The notes under the pieces were generated by a model that made no database searches, had not been told where the DNA came from, and saw only the letters and a list, made by a program, of their open reading frames with translations. A DNA stretch of 64,000 nucleotides, taken from assembly GCA_958295465.1 (NCBI GenBank), contig OY282353.1, positions 2,657,001 to 2,721,000 on the forward strand, read 5' to 3'. Position numbers and translations under genes: made by a program. The DNA comes from an uncultured Gammaproteobacteria bacterium (GTDB lineage: Bacteria; Pseudomonadota; Gammaproteobacteria; HK1). The first letter of the stretch is position 1. Every line of letters begins with the position of its first letter. Below, one piece after another: positions 8,692 through 17,231 of this stretch.

Positions 8692-11205
8692 ATGGAGATA
8701 GGCCCGTTCATCCGCCAATCCCGGTCCGCGCTCGGCCTGTCGTTGCGCTCCCTGGCACAGCAACTCGACGTAGACGCGGCGTACCTTTCGCGAATCGAGA
8801 GCGGACGGGTTCCGCCTTCGGAGCAAATGCTGAGGAAGCTCGCAACGGTCCTCGGCCGGAACGAGGACGAGCTTCTGCTTCTTTCCGGGCGGCTGCCGGA
8901 GCGTCTTCGAGAACTGGTCTCGCGCCAGCCGCACCGGGCCGCGACGGCCTTGAGGACAATAGCCGAAATGTGTGTCGCGGAGCCGGGCTCGCCCTACGGC
9001 GAGCCGTTGCTCGCCCGGCAAGGCCGACGTGCGATAGAAGACGGATTTCCATTCGAGCAGATCAGCGAGATTGCGGAGGTCGAGAGCTGGAGGAAGGAGG
9101 TGTACCGGCCCGTTTACCACGTGCACAAGTGGTGGGCGCAACGGCTGGGCTCGGTGTTTCGTGCCGCGATCATCGCTGCTGCGGCTCCCAGGGGGTCATC
9201 GGTGACGGATCTCTTCTACGAGCCCTTGCGTTTGCCCGGATTCGTGGTCTTCGATCCGTTCATGGGCAGCGGCACCACGGTGGGCGAAGCGCAGAAGCTC
9301 GGCTGCACGGTCATCGGCCGCGACATCAATCCCGTTGCGTACCGCACGGTCCGAGTTGCTCTCGGCCCGATCGACCGGGCCGAAGTGCACGCCCATTTCA
9401 AGCGCATCGAGGCAAGCGCCGGCTGTGAGATTCAACGCCTGTATCGGTCCACCGACGGGGCAGGAGAGCCGTGCCGGGTTCTCTACTTCTTCTGGGTGAA
9501 GGTCCTGCCATGCCCCCATTGCGGAGAGCGTGTCGACCTCTTCCCCAACTACGTCTTCGCGTCTCACGCTGACAAGGCCCGTCATCCGGAAGCGATGGTG
9601 GTTTGTCCGGACTGCGGCGCTGTGTCGTCGTGCCGCTACGATGCAAGATCCGTCGCCTGTCCATGCGGCGCGAAGTTCGACCCGCGGGCCGGGTCCGCGC
9701 GGCGCACGACGGCCGTGTGCCGCCGTTGCGCACACGAGTTTCCGATAGCGAGAACAGCCGCGGCCACCGGCGAGCCTCCCGGCCACCGAATGTACGCCAA
9801 GCTGGTCCTTCGCGCCGACGGCGCCAAGGAGTATCTGCCGGCGACCGGCGAGGATCTGCGCGCCTTCGAGGCAGCGCGCGGGCGCTTCGGGGAAATGGCT
9901 CCGGCGATTCCCGCCGTGCCGATAGAAGACGGATACAACACCAGGCAGATCATCAACTACGGATATCGTTTCTGGCACGAACTGTTCAATGATCGCCAGC
10001 TCCTCGCCCTCACGATCCTCGCGTCCTCGATTCGGGATCTCCCCGAAGGGGGAGCCCGCGATGCCCTGTCGCTTCTGTTCTCCGGCACGCTCGAATTCAA
10101 CAACATGTTCGCTTCCTACAAGGGCGAAGGGACGGGCGCCGTGCGCCACATGTTCTCCCACCACATCCTGAAGCCGGAGAGGATGCCCATCGAGGCGAAT
10201 CCGTGGGGCACGCCGAAGAGTTCCGGCGCCTTCTCGACCCTTTACAAGAGCCGGCTCATGCGGGCGCTGGACTACAGGGAGGCACCCTTCGAGCTCGCGG
10301 TGGAGTACAAGGGAAAGCGGAAATCGGGCCGGAAGGTCTTCGGTGCGAGCCCGCCCATGGGCGGGCCGATTTTGAACAGGTACCCGAAGGGCGGGCTGAA
10401 ACCGGGGGCGACCTTCTTGTCTTGCGGCGATTCGGCGAAAACGGACGTTCCCGACAAGAGCGTCGATCTCGTGATGACCGATCCCCCGTTCTTCGACAAC
10501 GTCCACTACTCCGAGTTGGCGGATTTCTTCTTTGCATGGCAGCAGCTCCATTTTTCCAAGGGAGCCCGGCGACGCAACACCACCAGACGTACCGAAGAAG
10601 TGCAGGACACCGATGCGGATCGCTTCGCCAAGAAGCTGAGGGGAGTCTTTCTGGAATGCAATCGAGTGCTTCGCGATCAGGGCCTGCTCGTGTTCAGCTA
10701 CCACCATTCGAGAGAGAGCGGATGGATCGCCGTCTCCGAAGCCGTGCTGGGCGCGGGGTTCTCGATCGTTCAGTCCCACCCCGTCAAATCGGAGATGTCG
10801 GTGGCCGCGCCGAAGAATCAGGCCAGGCAGCCCATCGATATCGACGTACTGATCGTCTGTCGAAAGCGGGAAGCGGATCTGCGGAGGCGCAGGACGGACG
10901 AGGCCGCGTTCGATGAGGCGGTCAGGATCGGTATTGATCGAGTTCAGCGGTTCAATGCGTTTGGACGAAAGCTGTCGCGGAACGATGTGCGCGTCGTTTT
11001 ATCGAGTCAGTTGCTGGTCGAATTGAGTCCGGGCAGGGGCGCTTGTGAAGTTCGTCGTAGTCTGGAGTCTCTGCTGCCGAAGACGGATCGGCTGATAGAC
11101 GATACATGGCGGGCACAAACGGTCCAGTCTCCGTCACGCCGGACGGCGCCGGTGCCGGGACCGGAGCAACTTTCGATGCTGGAGGCCTCTCCTGGCCCGG
11201 CGTAG
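8692..11205 (+). CDS. XRE repressor-DNA methyltransferase fusion (type II RM modification enzyme)
   Basis: From ATG 8692 the product is 837 aa. Residues 1-60 are an XRE helix-turn-helix (FIRQSRSALGLSLRSLAQQL, then AAYLSRIESGRVPPSE). A SAM-binding motif FDPFMGSGTT follows near residue 188. Next come four zinc-ribbon-like Cys pairs (CPHC, CPDC, CPC, CRRC, residues about 270-350). The catalytic DPPF motif in LVMTDPPFFDNVHYSELADFF lies near 595, marking an amino-methyltransferase (N6-A or N4-C) of the DUF1156-like type. An upstream ATG at 8503 would add 63 unconserved residues and override the promoter, so I reject it. A putative endonuclease gene converges on it 66 bp downstream; together they look like a restriction-modification unit with a built-in controller. 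Confidence 0.85.
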   Translation: MEIGPFIRQSRSALGLSLRSLAQQLDVDAAYLSRIESGRVPPSEQMLRKLATVLGRNEDELLLLSGRLPERLRELVSRQPHRAATALRTIAEMCVAEPGSPYGEPLLARQGRRAIEDGFPFEQISEIAEVESWRKEVYRPVYHVHKWWAQRLGSVFRAAIIAAAAPRGSSVTDLFYEPLRLPGFVVFDPFMGSGTTVGEAQKLGCTVIGRDINPVAYRTVRVALGPIDRAEVHAHFKRIEASAGCEIQRLYRSTDGAGEPCRVLYFFWVKVLPCPHCGERVDLFPNYVFASHADKARHPEAMVVCPDCGAVSSCRYDARSVACPCGAKFDPRAGSARRTTAVCRRCAHEFPIARTAAATGEPPGHRMYAKLVLRADGAKEYLPATGEDLRAFEAARGRFGEMAPAIPAVPIEDGYNTRQIINYGYRFWHELFNDRQLLALTILASSIRDLPEGGARDALSLLFSGTLEFNNMFASYKGEGTGAVRHMFSHHILKPERMPIEANPWGTPKSSGAFSTLYKSRLMRALDYREAPFELAVEYKGKRKSGRKVFGASPPMGGPILNRYPKGGLKPGATFLSCGDSAKTDVPDKSVDLVMTDPPFFDNVHYSELADFFFAWQQLHFSKGARRRNTTRRTEEVQDTDADRFAKKLRGVFLECNRVLRDQGLLVFSYHHSRESGWIAVSEAVLGAGFSIVQSHPVKSEMSVAAPKNQARQPIDIDVLIVCRKREADLRRRRTDEAAFDEAVRIGIDRVQRFNAFGRKLSRNDVRVVLSSQLLVELSPGRGACEVRRSLESLLPKTDRLIDDTWRAQTVQSPSRRTAPVPGPEQLSMLEASPGPA

Positions 11206-11270
11206 CCGGAACCAAGGGTTCGTTCACGAAACAGCTTCAGCGTTTTGCGTGAGATTCGATCGCTGAGGAA

Positions 11271-12149
11271 CTATAGCGTGAACGGGAGGGTGAAGCGGCC
11301 TCGAGGCCGGGTTCGCGTGTCGCGAGCCGGCGTTGGAAAGGGGTCTGCCAACTCTCGCCACAGATCGTCGTTCGACGCATCCCGGCGATCACGATAACAA
11401 GAGAATACGCGAGCCTCATCGCCGGAGACGGATCGCTTGAGGGTGAACACCGATGTGAGATCACGAAACGACTCGGACAAGGCATCGTCCGCATGGATCA
11501 GGGTCGCAGCCCGATCGAGCTGGGATATGCCGAGAGGATTGGCGAAGATCAGCATGGGGCGAGCGCGGTCGGCGCCATCCGAGAACGTGCCGAGTCCGAT
11601 GCGTTTCGTGCGCTCGCCCGTAATGCTCAAGTAAAGCTCGAAATCTTCATTCAGGACGTTGCCGTCGACGAGAGCGAATGCCGAGATGATGACGCGATCC
11701 GAGGTGCGGGGCAGTGGTTCGAGGCAAACGAACAGATAAAACCCGCGGATGTCGAGCGGAGCCGCCGCCGCGTCGTAGACGCGGATTCGCCCGCATGGAG
11801 GAGTCGTGTTGAAATCCAATCCCGACGCGCGTGCAACGCCCCCTTGGGCTGTTCGCTCAAGCTTCTTGACCTCGATGCCTGCTATCTGCCTCGGGTCGTT
11901 GGCACGGTCGATTTTCTCCCTGGACCTGTGGAGCACCATGTCCGGTGTGATCAGAGGCCCCGGCGCTTTGATACAGGAGATGCCTTCGAGATCCGAGAGG
12001 ACGTCTTCTGCAAGAAACTCGTCGAAAGGATCGTCCTGCGTATTACGCTTGTCGCGCAACCGGAAAGGCACAGGATGCCCGTCTTCGTCGAAAAACCGCT
12101 GCCGAAGTCGGAGAAACGCGATCGTCGGAAGATCGGTCAACGAAGGCAC
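11271..12149 (-). CDS. putative type II restriction endonuclease
   Basis: A 292-aa protein without a family I can name, convergent with the methyltransferase. A PD-(D/E)XK signature is visible: PD at 69-70 in LITPDMVLHRSR, then E93 and K95 in GIEVKKLER. This is preceded by acidic helices (FDEFLAEDVLSDLEGI) and followed by CGRIRVYDAAAAPLDIRGFYLF, a typical REase core order. GTG 12149 is the open-frame start. TTG 12140 has a better-spaced GGAG and may be the true start. Partnership with the methyltransferase is inferred from adjacency. Confidence 0.6.
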   Translation of the reverse strand: MPSLTDLPTIAFLRLRQRFFDEDGHPVPFRLRDKRNTQDDPFDEFLAEDVLSDLEGISCIKAPGPLITPDMVLHRSREKIDRANDPRQIAGIEVKKLERTAQGGVARASGLDFNTTPPCGRIRVYDAAAAPLDIRGFYLFVCLEPLPRTSDRVIISAFALVDGNVLNEDFELYLSITGERTKRIGLGTFSDGADRARPMLIFANPLGISQLDRAATLIHADDALSESFRDLTSVFTLKRSVSGDEARVFSCYRDRRDASNDDLWRELADPFPTPARDTRTRPRGRFTLPFTL

Positions 12150-12263
12150 TCCAGCGTCTGAATTTCCCCGGTGGTCTCACCGGCGAGAATGCAGGGGGAG
12201 AACCTGGAAGGCTCATTGGGTCCCGGATACGGGCAGACCGCGTGCCCGCCTGCCGGAGCGAGA

Positions 12264-12503
12264 TTAGCGCACGCCGGCGCCCCGGGGGAACGGTGAAATG
12301 CACGAGCAGAGGAAGCCGACGTCGACAGATTCGCGGAACTCGCCGAGCGCCAGGGCGATACGTGTCCCACCACCGAAGTAGCACTTGGCGGAAGAAAGCA
12401 GGTCGCTGTTCAGGGACTCCAGTACCTGCCACACCAGACGGTGCCACGGGCGGTGGAAACGGATTTTCGAGGAGGATGCCGCCATCAGCGGGGGGATCGG
12501 CAT
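12264..12503 (-). pseudogene. remnant of AbiEii-type nucleotidyltransferase toxin
   Basis: About 50 residues match the N-terminal part of AbiEii/MenT-like nucleotidyltransferases: LESLNSDLLSSAKCYFGGGTR, then IALALGEFRESVD and FLCS. Intact members have the metal-binding DxD right after this (typically SVDIDFL); here it reads DVGF, so the second Asp is gone. Homology ends abruptly after FLCS, about 60 codons into what should be a gene of roughly 250 codons. The small gene upstream on the same strand (12687-12884) resembles the usual partner of such toxins. Confidence 0.55.
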
Positions 12504-12547
12504 TGACGCGGACTTCGATACGGGACGCGACGGCTTCGCAGCTACCT

Positions 12548-12678
12548 CGCGATTCCGCTACGCGGAATCGCGGGCGTCCCCGGGCCAACGCCGTGGACGG
12601 GCGGGGAACAGTTTTGTTCCATGCGAGCGGCGACCACTGGCGCGGTCGCTTGGCGATTCCGTTGCGCGGAATCGTGGG
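12548..12678. repeat. REP-like palindromes (two copies)
   Basis: 12548-12572 is a palindrome built from GCGATTCCGC and GCGGAATCGC. A second, fuller element spans 12623-12678 with two adjacent hairpins: GCGACC facing GGTCGC (12630-12649), and GGCGATTCCG facing CGGAATCG (12652-12676). The second element is nearly identical, in reverse orientation, to 28812-28865 inside the indolepyruvate oxidoreductase gene. A degenerate version is seen near 18900-18935. It lies between the two halves of the decayed nucleotidyltransferase locus. Confidence 0.8.
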
Positions 12679-12686
12679 CGCCCCGG

Positions 12687-12884
12687 TCACGCATTGATCA
12701 ATCCTCGTCCGAACTCCCTTGCGAGATCGTCGATGAAGGCGCGTTCGTGCGCGGACGCGGCGGCGTGATCGACCAGACGCCAGTTCCGCTCGTAGAGCGA
12801 GAACGCCTCCCTGCGCGTGACGCATGGAGCCTTGAGATTCCAGCACAGCAGCTTGAGGTTGGGGTATTCATCGACCCGGACCAT
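12687..12884 (-). CDS. small conserved protein, likely partner of the nucleotidyltransferase toxin
   Basis: A 65-aa product from ATG 12884 with body DEYPNLKLLCWN, then REAFSLYERNWRLVDHAA and ERAFIDDLAREFGRGLINA. This pattern (Tyr-Pro, WN, ALYERNWR, ERALI-L-FG) is common to small proteins encoded next to AbiEii-type toxins. I infer it is the antitoxin-side gene of the broken pair downstream. The RBS is weak (GAGG nearly touching the ATG). The longer frame upstream runs into a repeat and is ignored. Confidence 0.5.
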   Translation of the reverse strand: MVRVDEYPNLKLLCWNLKAPCVTRREAFSLYERNWRLVDHAAASAHERAFIDDLAREFGRGLINA

Positions 12885-12973
12885 GCCTCGGGGCACGCCG
12901 GCCCCGGCGTCTTGGCCTCTCTGCCGCTGCTTCACCGCTGGGGGCGGCTCTCGACGACCGTTCACGGCCCTCT

Positions 12974-13120
12974 GACGCAGTGTCGGTGGTGGTGGCAGGC
13001 GCCGGTGGATACACCATCGAGACACGCCGCCCCGTGCGTCGTCAGGTGAACGCATGGCGAACCGCCTTGGCGACGCAGTGTCGGTGGTGGTGGCGGGCGC
13101 CGGTGGATACACCATCGAAA
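12974..13120. repeat. 98-bp-period direct repeat
   Basis: A segment starting GACGCAGTGTCGGTGGTGGT occurs at 12974-13020 and again from 13072, with one mismatch over the 47-bp core ending ACACCATCGA. The intervening 51 bp are unrelated. The repeat lies in the 370-bp gap upstream of the YafY-type regulator; a strong hairpin GGCCGGC-TTC-GCCGGCC follows at 13143-13159. I see no gene here. Confidence 0.85.
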
Positions 13121-13252
13121 CGCCGTCACCCCGTGCACCGTCGGCCGGCTTCGCCGGCCCAGCCCTGGCGGCGCCGGACGTGGGATACTCGGAACGATCC
13201 CGATCCGCAATCCCCGCGAGCAGGGCTCCGGGTGCCTGGAGACACTTGAGCC

Positions 13253-13994
13253 ATGCGTCGCGCGGACCGCCTGTTCGAGCTGATCCAGTTGCTGCGCCGC
13301 ACGCGCAGGGCCGTCACCGCCGCACAGCTTGCCGAGACGCTGGAGGTCGCCCCGCGCACGGTCTACCGCGACATCGCGGCGCTGATGGCCATGCGCGTCC
13401 CGATCGACGGTGCGGCCGGGGTCGGCTACGTCATGCGGCCGGGCTACGATCTGCCGCCGTTGATGTTCGACCGTGAAGAAGTCGAGGCGATCGCCGTCGG
13501 GCTGCAACTCCTGGGTCGGACCGGCGACAAGGGGCTGCTGGCGGCCGGCCGCCGCGAAGATCGTCGGCGTCCTGCCCGAAAGGCGCGAAGACGAATTCGA
13601 CGACGGCCGGTTCGTGGTGTCGGATTTCGGGGCGCCGGCGGCGGCCGGCATGGACGTGCTTCGGGCCGCGGTGCGCAATGCCCGGCGCCTTGCCCTCACC
13701 TATCGCGACGAGCGGAGACGGACGACCGAGCGCATCTGCCTGCCGCTCGCCGTCGTCTACTACGTGGAAGCCACGGTGCTGGCGGCGTGGTGCGAGCTGC
13801 GAGAGGATTTCCGCCACTTCCGGGCCGATCGTATCGTCGCCTGCCATGAGACCGGCGACAGCTTCGCCGGCCAGGCCCCGCGGCTCAGAAGGGACTGGCA
13901 CGCCGGAGACCGGCGCGGCCGGCCGGACACCCTTCGCATGGAACAAGGGTCCTGTTCTTCCGACCACCCATCGGGAAAATCAGCGTCAGCATGA
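13253..13994 (+). pseudogene. YafY-family HTH-WYL transcription regulator, frameshifted
   Basis: The N-terminal winged helix is intact from ATG 13253: RADRLFELIQLLRR, then VTAAQLAETLEVAPRTVYRDI, GVGYVMRPGYDLPPLMF and EEVEAIAVGLQLLGR. At 13543-13550 the bases GGCC are tandemly duplicated and the frame breaks. The continuation lies one frame over (AAAKIVGVLPERR, ALTYRDERRRTTERICLPLA, YYVEATVLAAWCELREDFRHFR), the WYL ligand-binding domain. Removing four bases would restore a single regulator of about 235 residues. A 4-bp duplication is a plausible natural mutation or phase switch; an assembly error cannot be excluded. Confidence 0.8.
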
Positions 13995-14097
13995 AACACG
14001 GGGGTGACGTCGGCTGACACGGAACAGCGGGCGCGGGATCACGACCCTCCGCACCTATCCCCGCGGGGCCGATGTCCCGGCCCCCGGCGGGCGCACG

Positions 14098-14445
14098 TCA
14101 CCGCCGCGCGGCGATGACGGTGATCTCGACGAGGGTTCCCGGCGCGAGGGCCGCCTGCACGCAGGCACGCTGGGGCCAGCTCTCCGGCCCGCCGATCCAC
14201 TCGCACCATTCCGCGTCCATCTCCGCCTTGTGCGCGATGTCGGTGAGATAGACGGTCGCGGAGAGCAATCGGCTGTTGTCGGCGCCCGCCTCTGCGAGGT
14301 TCTTCGAGATCCGCGCGAGGCTCGCGCGGGTCTGCTCGGCCACCGAGGCGCCGGGCGCGGTAGCCACGGTGAACACGAGATCGCGCCAGGCGGTCGCGCG
14401 GCTGCGCCCCTTGGCATCTCCCGGCCAGCGTTCGATGTTCGGCAT
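14098..14445 (-). CDS. RidA/YjgF-family imine deaminase homologue
   Basis: A 115-aa protein from ATG 14445 (MPNIERWPGD) with the family helix-strand pattern SVAEQTRASLARISKNLAEAGA, then SRLLSATVYLTDI, RACVQAALAPGTLVEITVIA. The conserved Arg in RACVQA matches the ligand-contacting Arg of RidA. Family role: hydrolysis of reactive enamine/imine intermediates. It is monocistronic; a GC-rich hairpin region follows at about 14060-14097. A second copy (33519-33872) is next to a D-amino acid dehydrogenase and shares the same core, so this one may be an older paralogue. Confidence 0.85.
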   Translation of the reverse strand: MPNIERWPGDAKGRSRATAWRDLVFTVATAPGASVAEQTRASLARISKNLAEAGADNSRLLSATVYLTDIAHKAEMDAEWCEWIGGPESWPQRACVQAALAPGTLVEITVIAARR

Positions 14446-14532
14446 TCGCCCGCTCCATGCTTGAACCGGACGGCGAGCGTAGCAGGCGCCGCATGTCCGG
14501 GGGACGCATCGCGGGTCCCTCATGTGCGGCGG

Positions 14533-14640
14533 CAGCAACCTTCGGCGCCGGTGAGTGCTGGAACACCGATGGCGCACCGTGTCTCGTGAAGGCATGTATC
14601 GCAACGGCAACCTCCGGCACCAGTTGAGCGCTGGAGCACC
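14533..14640. repeat. imperfect 37-bp direct repeat
   Basis: GCAACCTTCGGCGCCGGTGA onward (14533-14570) recurs in altered form at about 14603-14640 (GCAACCTCCGGCACCAGTTG onward), 70 bp apart, in the 236-bp gap between ridA and mcrC. No open frame or RNA fold suggests itself. Confidence 0.5.
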
Positions 14641-14681
14641 CCCGAGGGACGCCCATCCTTCGTGAGCCGGCCGCGCGCGGA

Positions 14682-15728
14682 TCAATCGTCGAGCAAGGCC
14701 AGCATGTCGGCGTGAATTTTGCGCCAGTCCCGGCTGAGATCGATCCCTCGCGCCCGGATGGAGAACCCCTCCAGGCGGATATCCACCTTCAGTGGTTCGT
14801 CCACCACCGGATAGAGCAGGATGCCCTCATGCCTGGGGCCGGGTTCCGAGGTCGCTTCGCGGTTGCGCAGGTAGGCGAGAAGCTGGTACAGGGGCTCCGA
14901 GTGGAGCTTCCTGGAGCCGAAGTAAACGCTCAGAGCCTTCGGGGTGTACTTGGTGTCCAGCACGATACGCCGGTGCTGCGATTCGAGAACGATGTCCGCC
15001 TCCATCCGCGGGATCATCCGGCGCTGGTCTTCCCGCGTACCTTCGTCATCCCAGCGGATTCCGCGTCCGCGGTGGTTCACTCGATAATCACCCTGTTCGC
15101 GGCGGTAGAACTCGATGACGAAATCTTCGAACAACGACCACATCCGGTATTCGTCTTTCCGCAAATCCCGGAACCTCGCCGTCCCCGATCTTTCCTCGAC
15201 GATCAGGCAGTCGTGGATGAGCTCGCAGATCGACATCAGAAAGCGGTAGAGGTGGCGATTGCGGTCGAGCTGAACCCGCGGGAACAGCCGGCGTTCCAGC
15301 CGCACGAGGCTGATGCCTTCGAGCTTCCTGTACGCCGTCCTGATATCCGTACGCACCCGGTCGGGGTCGAGGTCCGGGAGCTTCAGCAGGGCGGCGAGGG
15401 TGGAACGCAGGATGCGGTTGTGGAGCACGTCGTGGGAAAGCTCCTCGAACTCGCAGGCTGCCCGGCCACGAGCGCGTAACGCGCGTTTCGCCGTCTCACC
15501 GACCGATAGCTTCCCACGGATGCCGGCAAGATCTTCCCGTACTTCCCGGTAGCCACGATCGATGCCTCCGCGGATCAGGCGGAAGGTCCCTTCGGCAAGG
15601 ACCTTGCCGAGAAGATGATGGGTCCCGTCCAGCCCTGCCAGCTCTTCCCGCCGGACGATGTCCGCCTCCCTGACGTGCCTCCACGCATAGCACAGCAGGT
15701 AGTAGAGGTTGGCGATGGGGATGATCAC
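14682..15728 (-). CDS. mcrC: McrC-type subunit of a modification-dependent restriction system
   Basis: 348 aa from GTG 15728, which has GGAGG six bases upstream. It begins IIPIANLYYLLCYAW, the usual McrC opening, and ends with a nuclease domain: D245 in MEADIVLES, then D258 and K260 in IVLDTKYTP, and YQLLAYLR. In the family McrC binds the McrB GTPase hexamer, stimulates it and cleaves DNA. The gene is complete, but its partner mcrB is split by an insertion sequence. A partial copy of its own 5' end lies just upstream (15725-15802). Confidence 0.85.
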   Translation of the reverse strand: MIIPIANLYYLLCYAWRHVREADIVRREELAGLDGTHHLLGKVLAEGTFRLIRGGIDRGYREVREDLAGIRGKLSVGETAKRALRARGRAACEFEELSHDVLHNRILRSTLAALLKLPDLDPDRVRTDIRTAYRKLEGISLVRLERRLFPRVQLDRNRHLYRFLMSICELIHDCLIVEERSGTARFRDLRKDEYRMWSLFEDFVIEFYRREQGDYRVNHRGRGIRWDDEGTREDQRRMIPRMEADIVLESQHRRIVLDTKYTPKALSVYFGSRKLHSEPLYQLLAYLRNREATSEPGPRHEGILLYPVVDEPLKVDIRLEGFSIRARGIDLSRDWRKIHADMLALLDD

Positions 15729-15802
15729 CGCCGCCTCCGGCTGGACCGGGTGATCGAAAACACGGGCAGTGGATAGCAGAGATTGGTAATGGGGACGATC
15801 AT
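15725..15802 (-). other. 25-codon mini-ORF: partial duplicate of the mcrC start
   Basis: ATG 15802 overlaps the mcrB stop (ATGA). It begins MIVPITNLCY, clearly a copy of the mcrC start IIPIANLYY, but then turns into PLPVFSITRSSRRRR and stops at TGA 15725-15727. That stop overlaps the GTG of full-length mcrC. The two similar 35-bp segments are 74 bp apart, out of frame with each other. It may be the ancestral mcrC start replaced by recombination, or a translational coupler between mcrB and mcrC. Confidence 0.65.
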
Positions 15803-15958
15803 CGCCGCAGCGTTTCCAACAGCTCGTCAACGGTCTCCGGACGGTCGAACCAGTACTCGCGCAACAATGGCTCGATCTGCGTATCGACAATCGTGCGAAA
15901 CCAGCGTTCGTCCGATGAATCTACTCCATCATCGGGAACGAAGTAGCTGTGTCCGATC

Positions 15959-17231
15959 TCACTGCTGTCCCATAAAGTTCAGGTGAATTTCAGCCTGAGT
16001 TGCGGCGGCGGGTCTGGGGGTGTTGATTGTGTCTCCAGGAGATCCATCATTGGGCGACGATCGAACAGGTTCAGTTGGAGCACCCGCAAAATCTCGTACA
16101 AACTCCAACTTGATCGGTTGACGAACTTGATGTACGAAAGCAACAGATATACGCACATCGCAATCCAGAGCTGCGTCAATACTGCATTGCGCGATGTACC
16201 GACAAAACTCTTCACCTTCAGATGTTGCTTGATCCACTTGAAAAACAACTCTATCTGCCATCTTGCCTTGTAAATGTCCGCAATGGTCTTCGCCGACAAG
16301 TCGAAGTTGTTCGTCAAGAAGACGTAGTGTTTGCCCGTCTCAGCGTCCCGGTATCCGATTCGGCGCAACGCCCCAGGATACCTCTTCGCACCATGCGTAC
16401 TCGTCAACACGATGATTTGATCGCTGGTGAGGCCCTGCCTTCGCTTCACCGCACGACGTTCCCGAACCGCATACCTGATCCCCTTCTTCATGCGGGTGAC
16501 AAGAGAAATTCCCTGTGTATTCAGGTGCTTGAGCCACGCGAAGTCCACATACGCACGGTCCGCCACCACAATGCTCCCTCTCGGCACTTCCAACACTCTC
16601 GCCGCCTCAATGTCCGACCTCTTGCCGTCGGTGATGCGCACAAACGTCGGCAGATACCCTCCGTGGTCAATGCCCACATGCAACTTCACCGCACCCTTCG
16701 TCTGCTTGAACTTCGCCCACGGAAACATCGACAAGCACAAGTCCACGGTGGACGCATCCAACGAGTACAGCTTGCTCTTGAAGCGAAAGCCATGACCCGG
16801 CGCCGACCTCTGACAGCGCGCCAACACCCGCTCGAACATCCTCTCATAGAGCCGGTACGGTTGTTCCTCGTTCACACGGGCCAACGAAGACCTCGTTACG
16901 CTGCCGACCCCCAGGTGGTAGAGCTTGTGGGGATGCGTAGCCAGATTGGCCACGATGTCGCGCAGGCTGCTCCGCCCCGACAACTGCGCCATGAACATCG
17001 CCACAAACTGGTTCCAGCGCGTCATCTTGCGCAACTTTCGCCCCTTGTGGTGTTGCGCCGCATCCCTCTCGAATTCATGTCTCGGCACCAACTTGAGAAA
17101 TTGCGCCAACACGGTATTATTGTGGGCCATGGACCTGGATCTCCTGTGATTTGGTTGCTTTCGCAAACTCAATCATAACATCACAGGATGATTCAGGTCC
17201 TCTTTCACGCACACTTTGTGGGACAGCAGTG
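15959..17231 (-). mobile_element. IS4-family insertion sequence, 1273 bp, complete
   Basis: Terminal inverted repeats of 18 bp with one mismatch: CACTGCTGTCCCATAAAG at the left end and its partner CACTGCTGTCCCACAAAG at the right end read inward. It is flanked by a 9-bp target duplication GTCCGATCT at 15950-15958 and 17232-17240. Exact ends, a full transposase and an undecayed duplication indicate a recent insertion into mcrB. The base composition is less GC-rich than the surroundings. Confidence 0.95.
15979..17130 (-). CDS. IS4-family transposase (DUF4372-type N-terminus)
   Basis: 383 aa from ATG 17130 (MAHNNTVLAQFLKLVPRHEF), with an RBS-like AGGAG upstream. The DDE catalytic core shows LDASTVDL for the first Asp, VVADRAYVDF for the second, and the IS4 signature ARWQIELFFKWIKQHLK for the Glu. 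The N-terminal segment LRKMTRWNQFVAMFMAQLSG is typical of the ISPepr1-like branch. A 14-residue longer start (17172) reaches into the terminal region and is less likely. Confidence 0.93.
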   Translation of the reverse strand: MAHNNTVLAQFLKLVPRHEFERDAAQHHKGRKLRKMTRWNQFVAMFMAQLSGRSSLRDIVANLATHPHKLYHLGVGSVTRSSLARVNEEQPYRLYERMFERVLARCQRSAPGHGFRFKSKLYSLDASTVDLCLSMFPWAKFKQTKGAVKLHVGIDHGGYLPTFVRITDGKRSDIEAARVLEVPRGSIVVADRAYVDFAWLKHLNTQGISLVTRMKKGIRYAVRERRAVKRRQGLTSDQIIVLTSTHGAKRYPGALRRIGYRDAETGKHYVFLTNNFDLSAKTIADIYKARWQIELFFKWIKQHLKVKSFVGTSRNAVLTQLWIAMCVYLLLSYIKFVNRSSWSLYEILRVLQLNLFDRRPMMDLLETQSTPPDPPPQLRLKFT

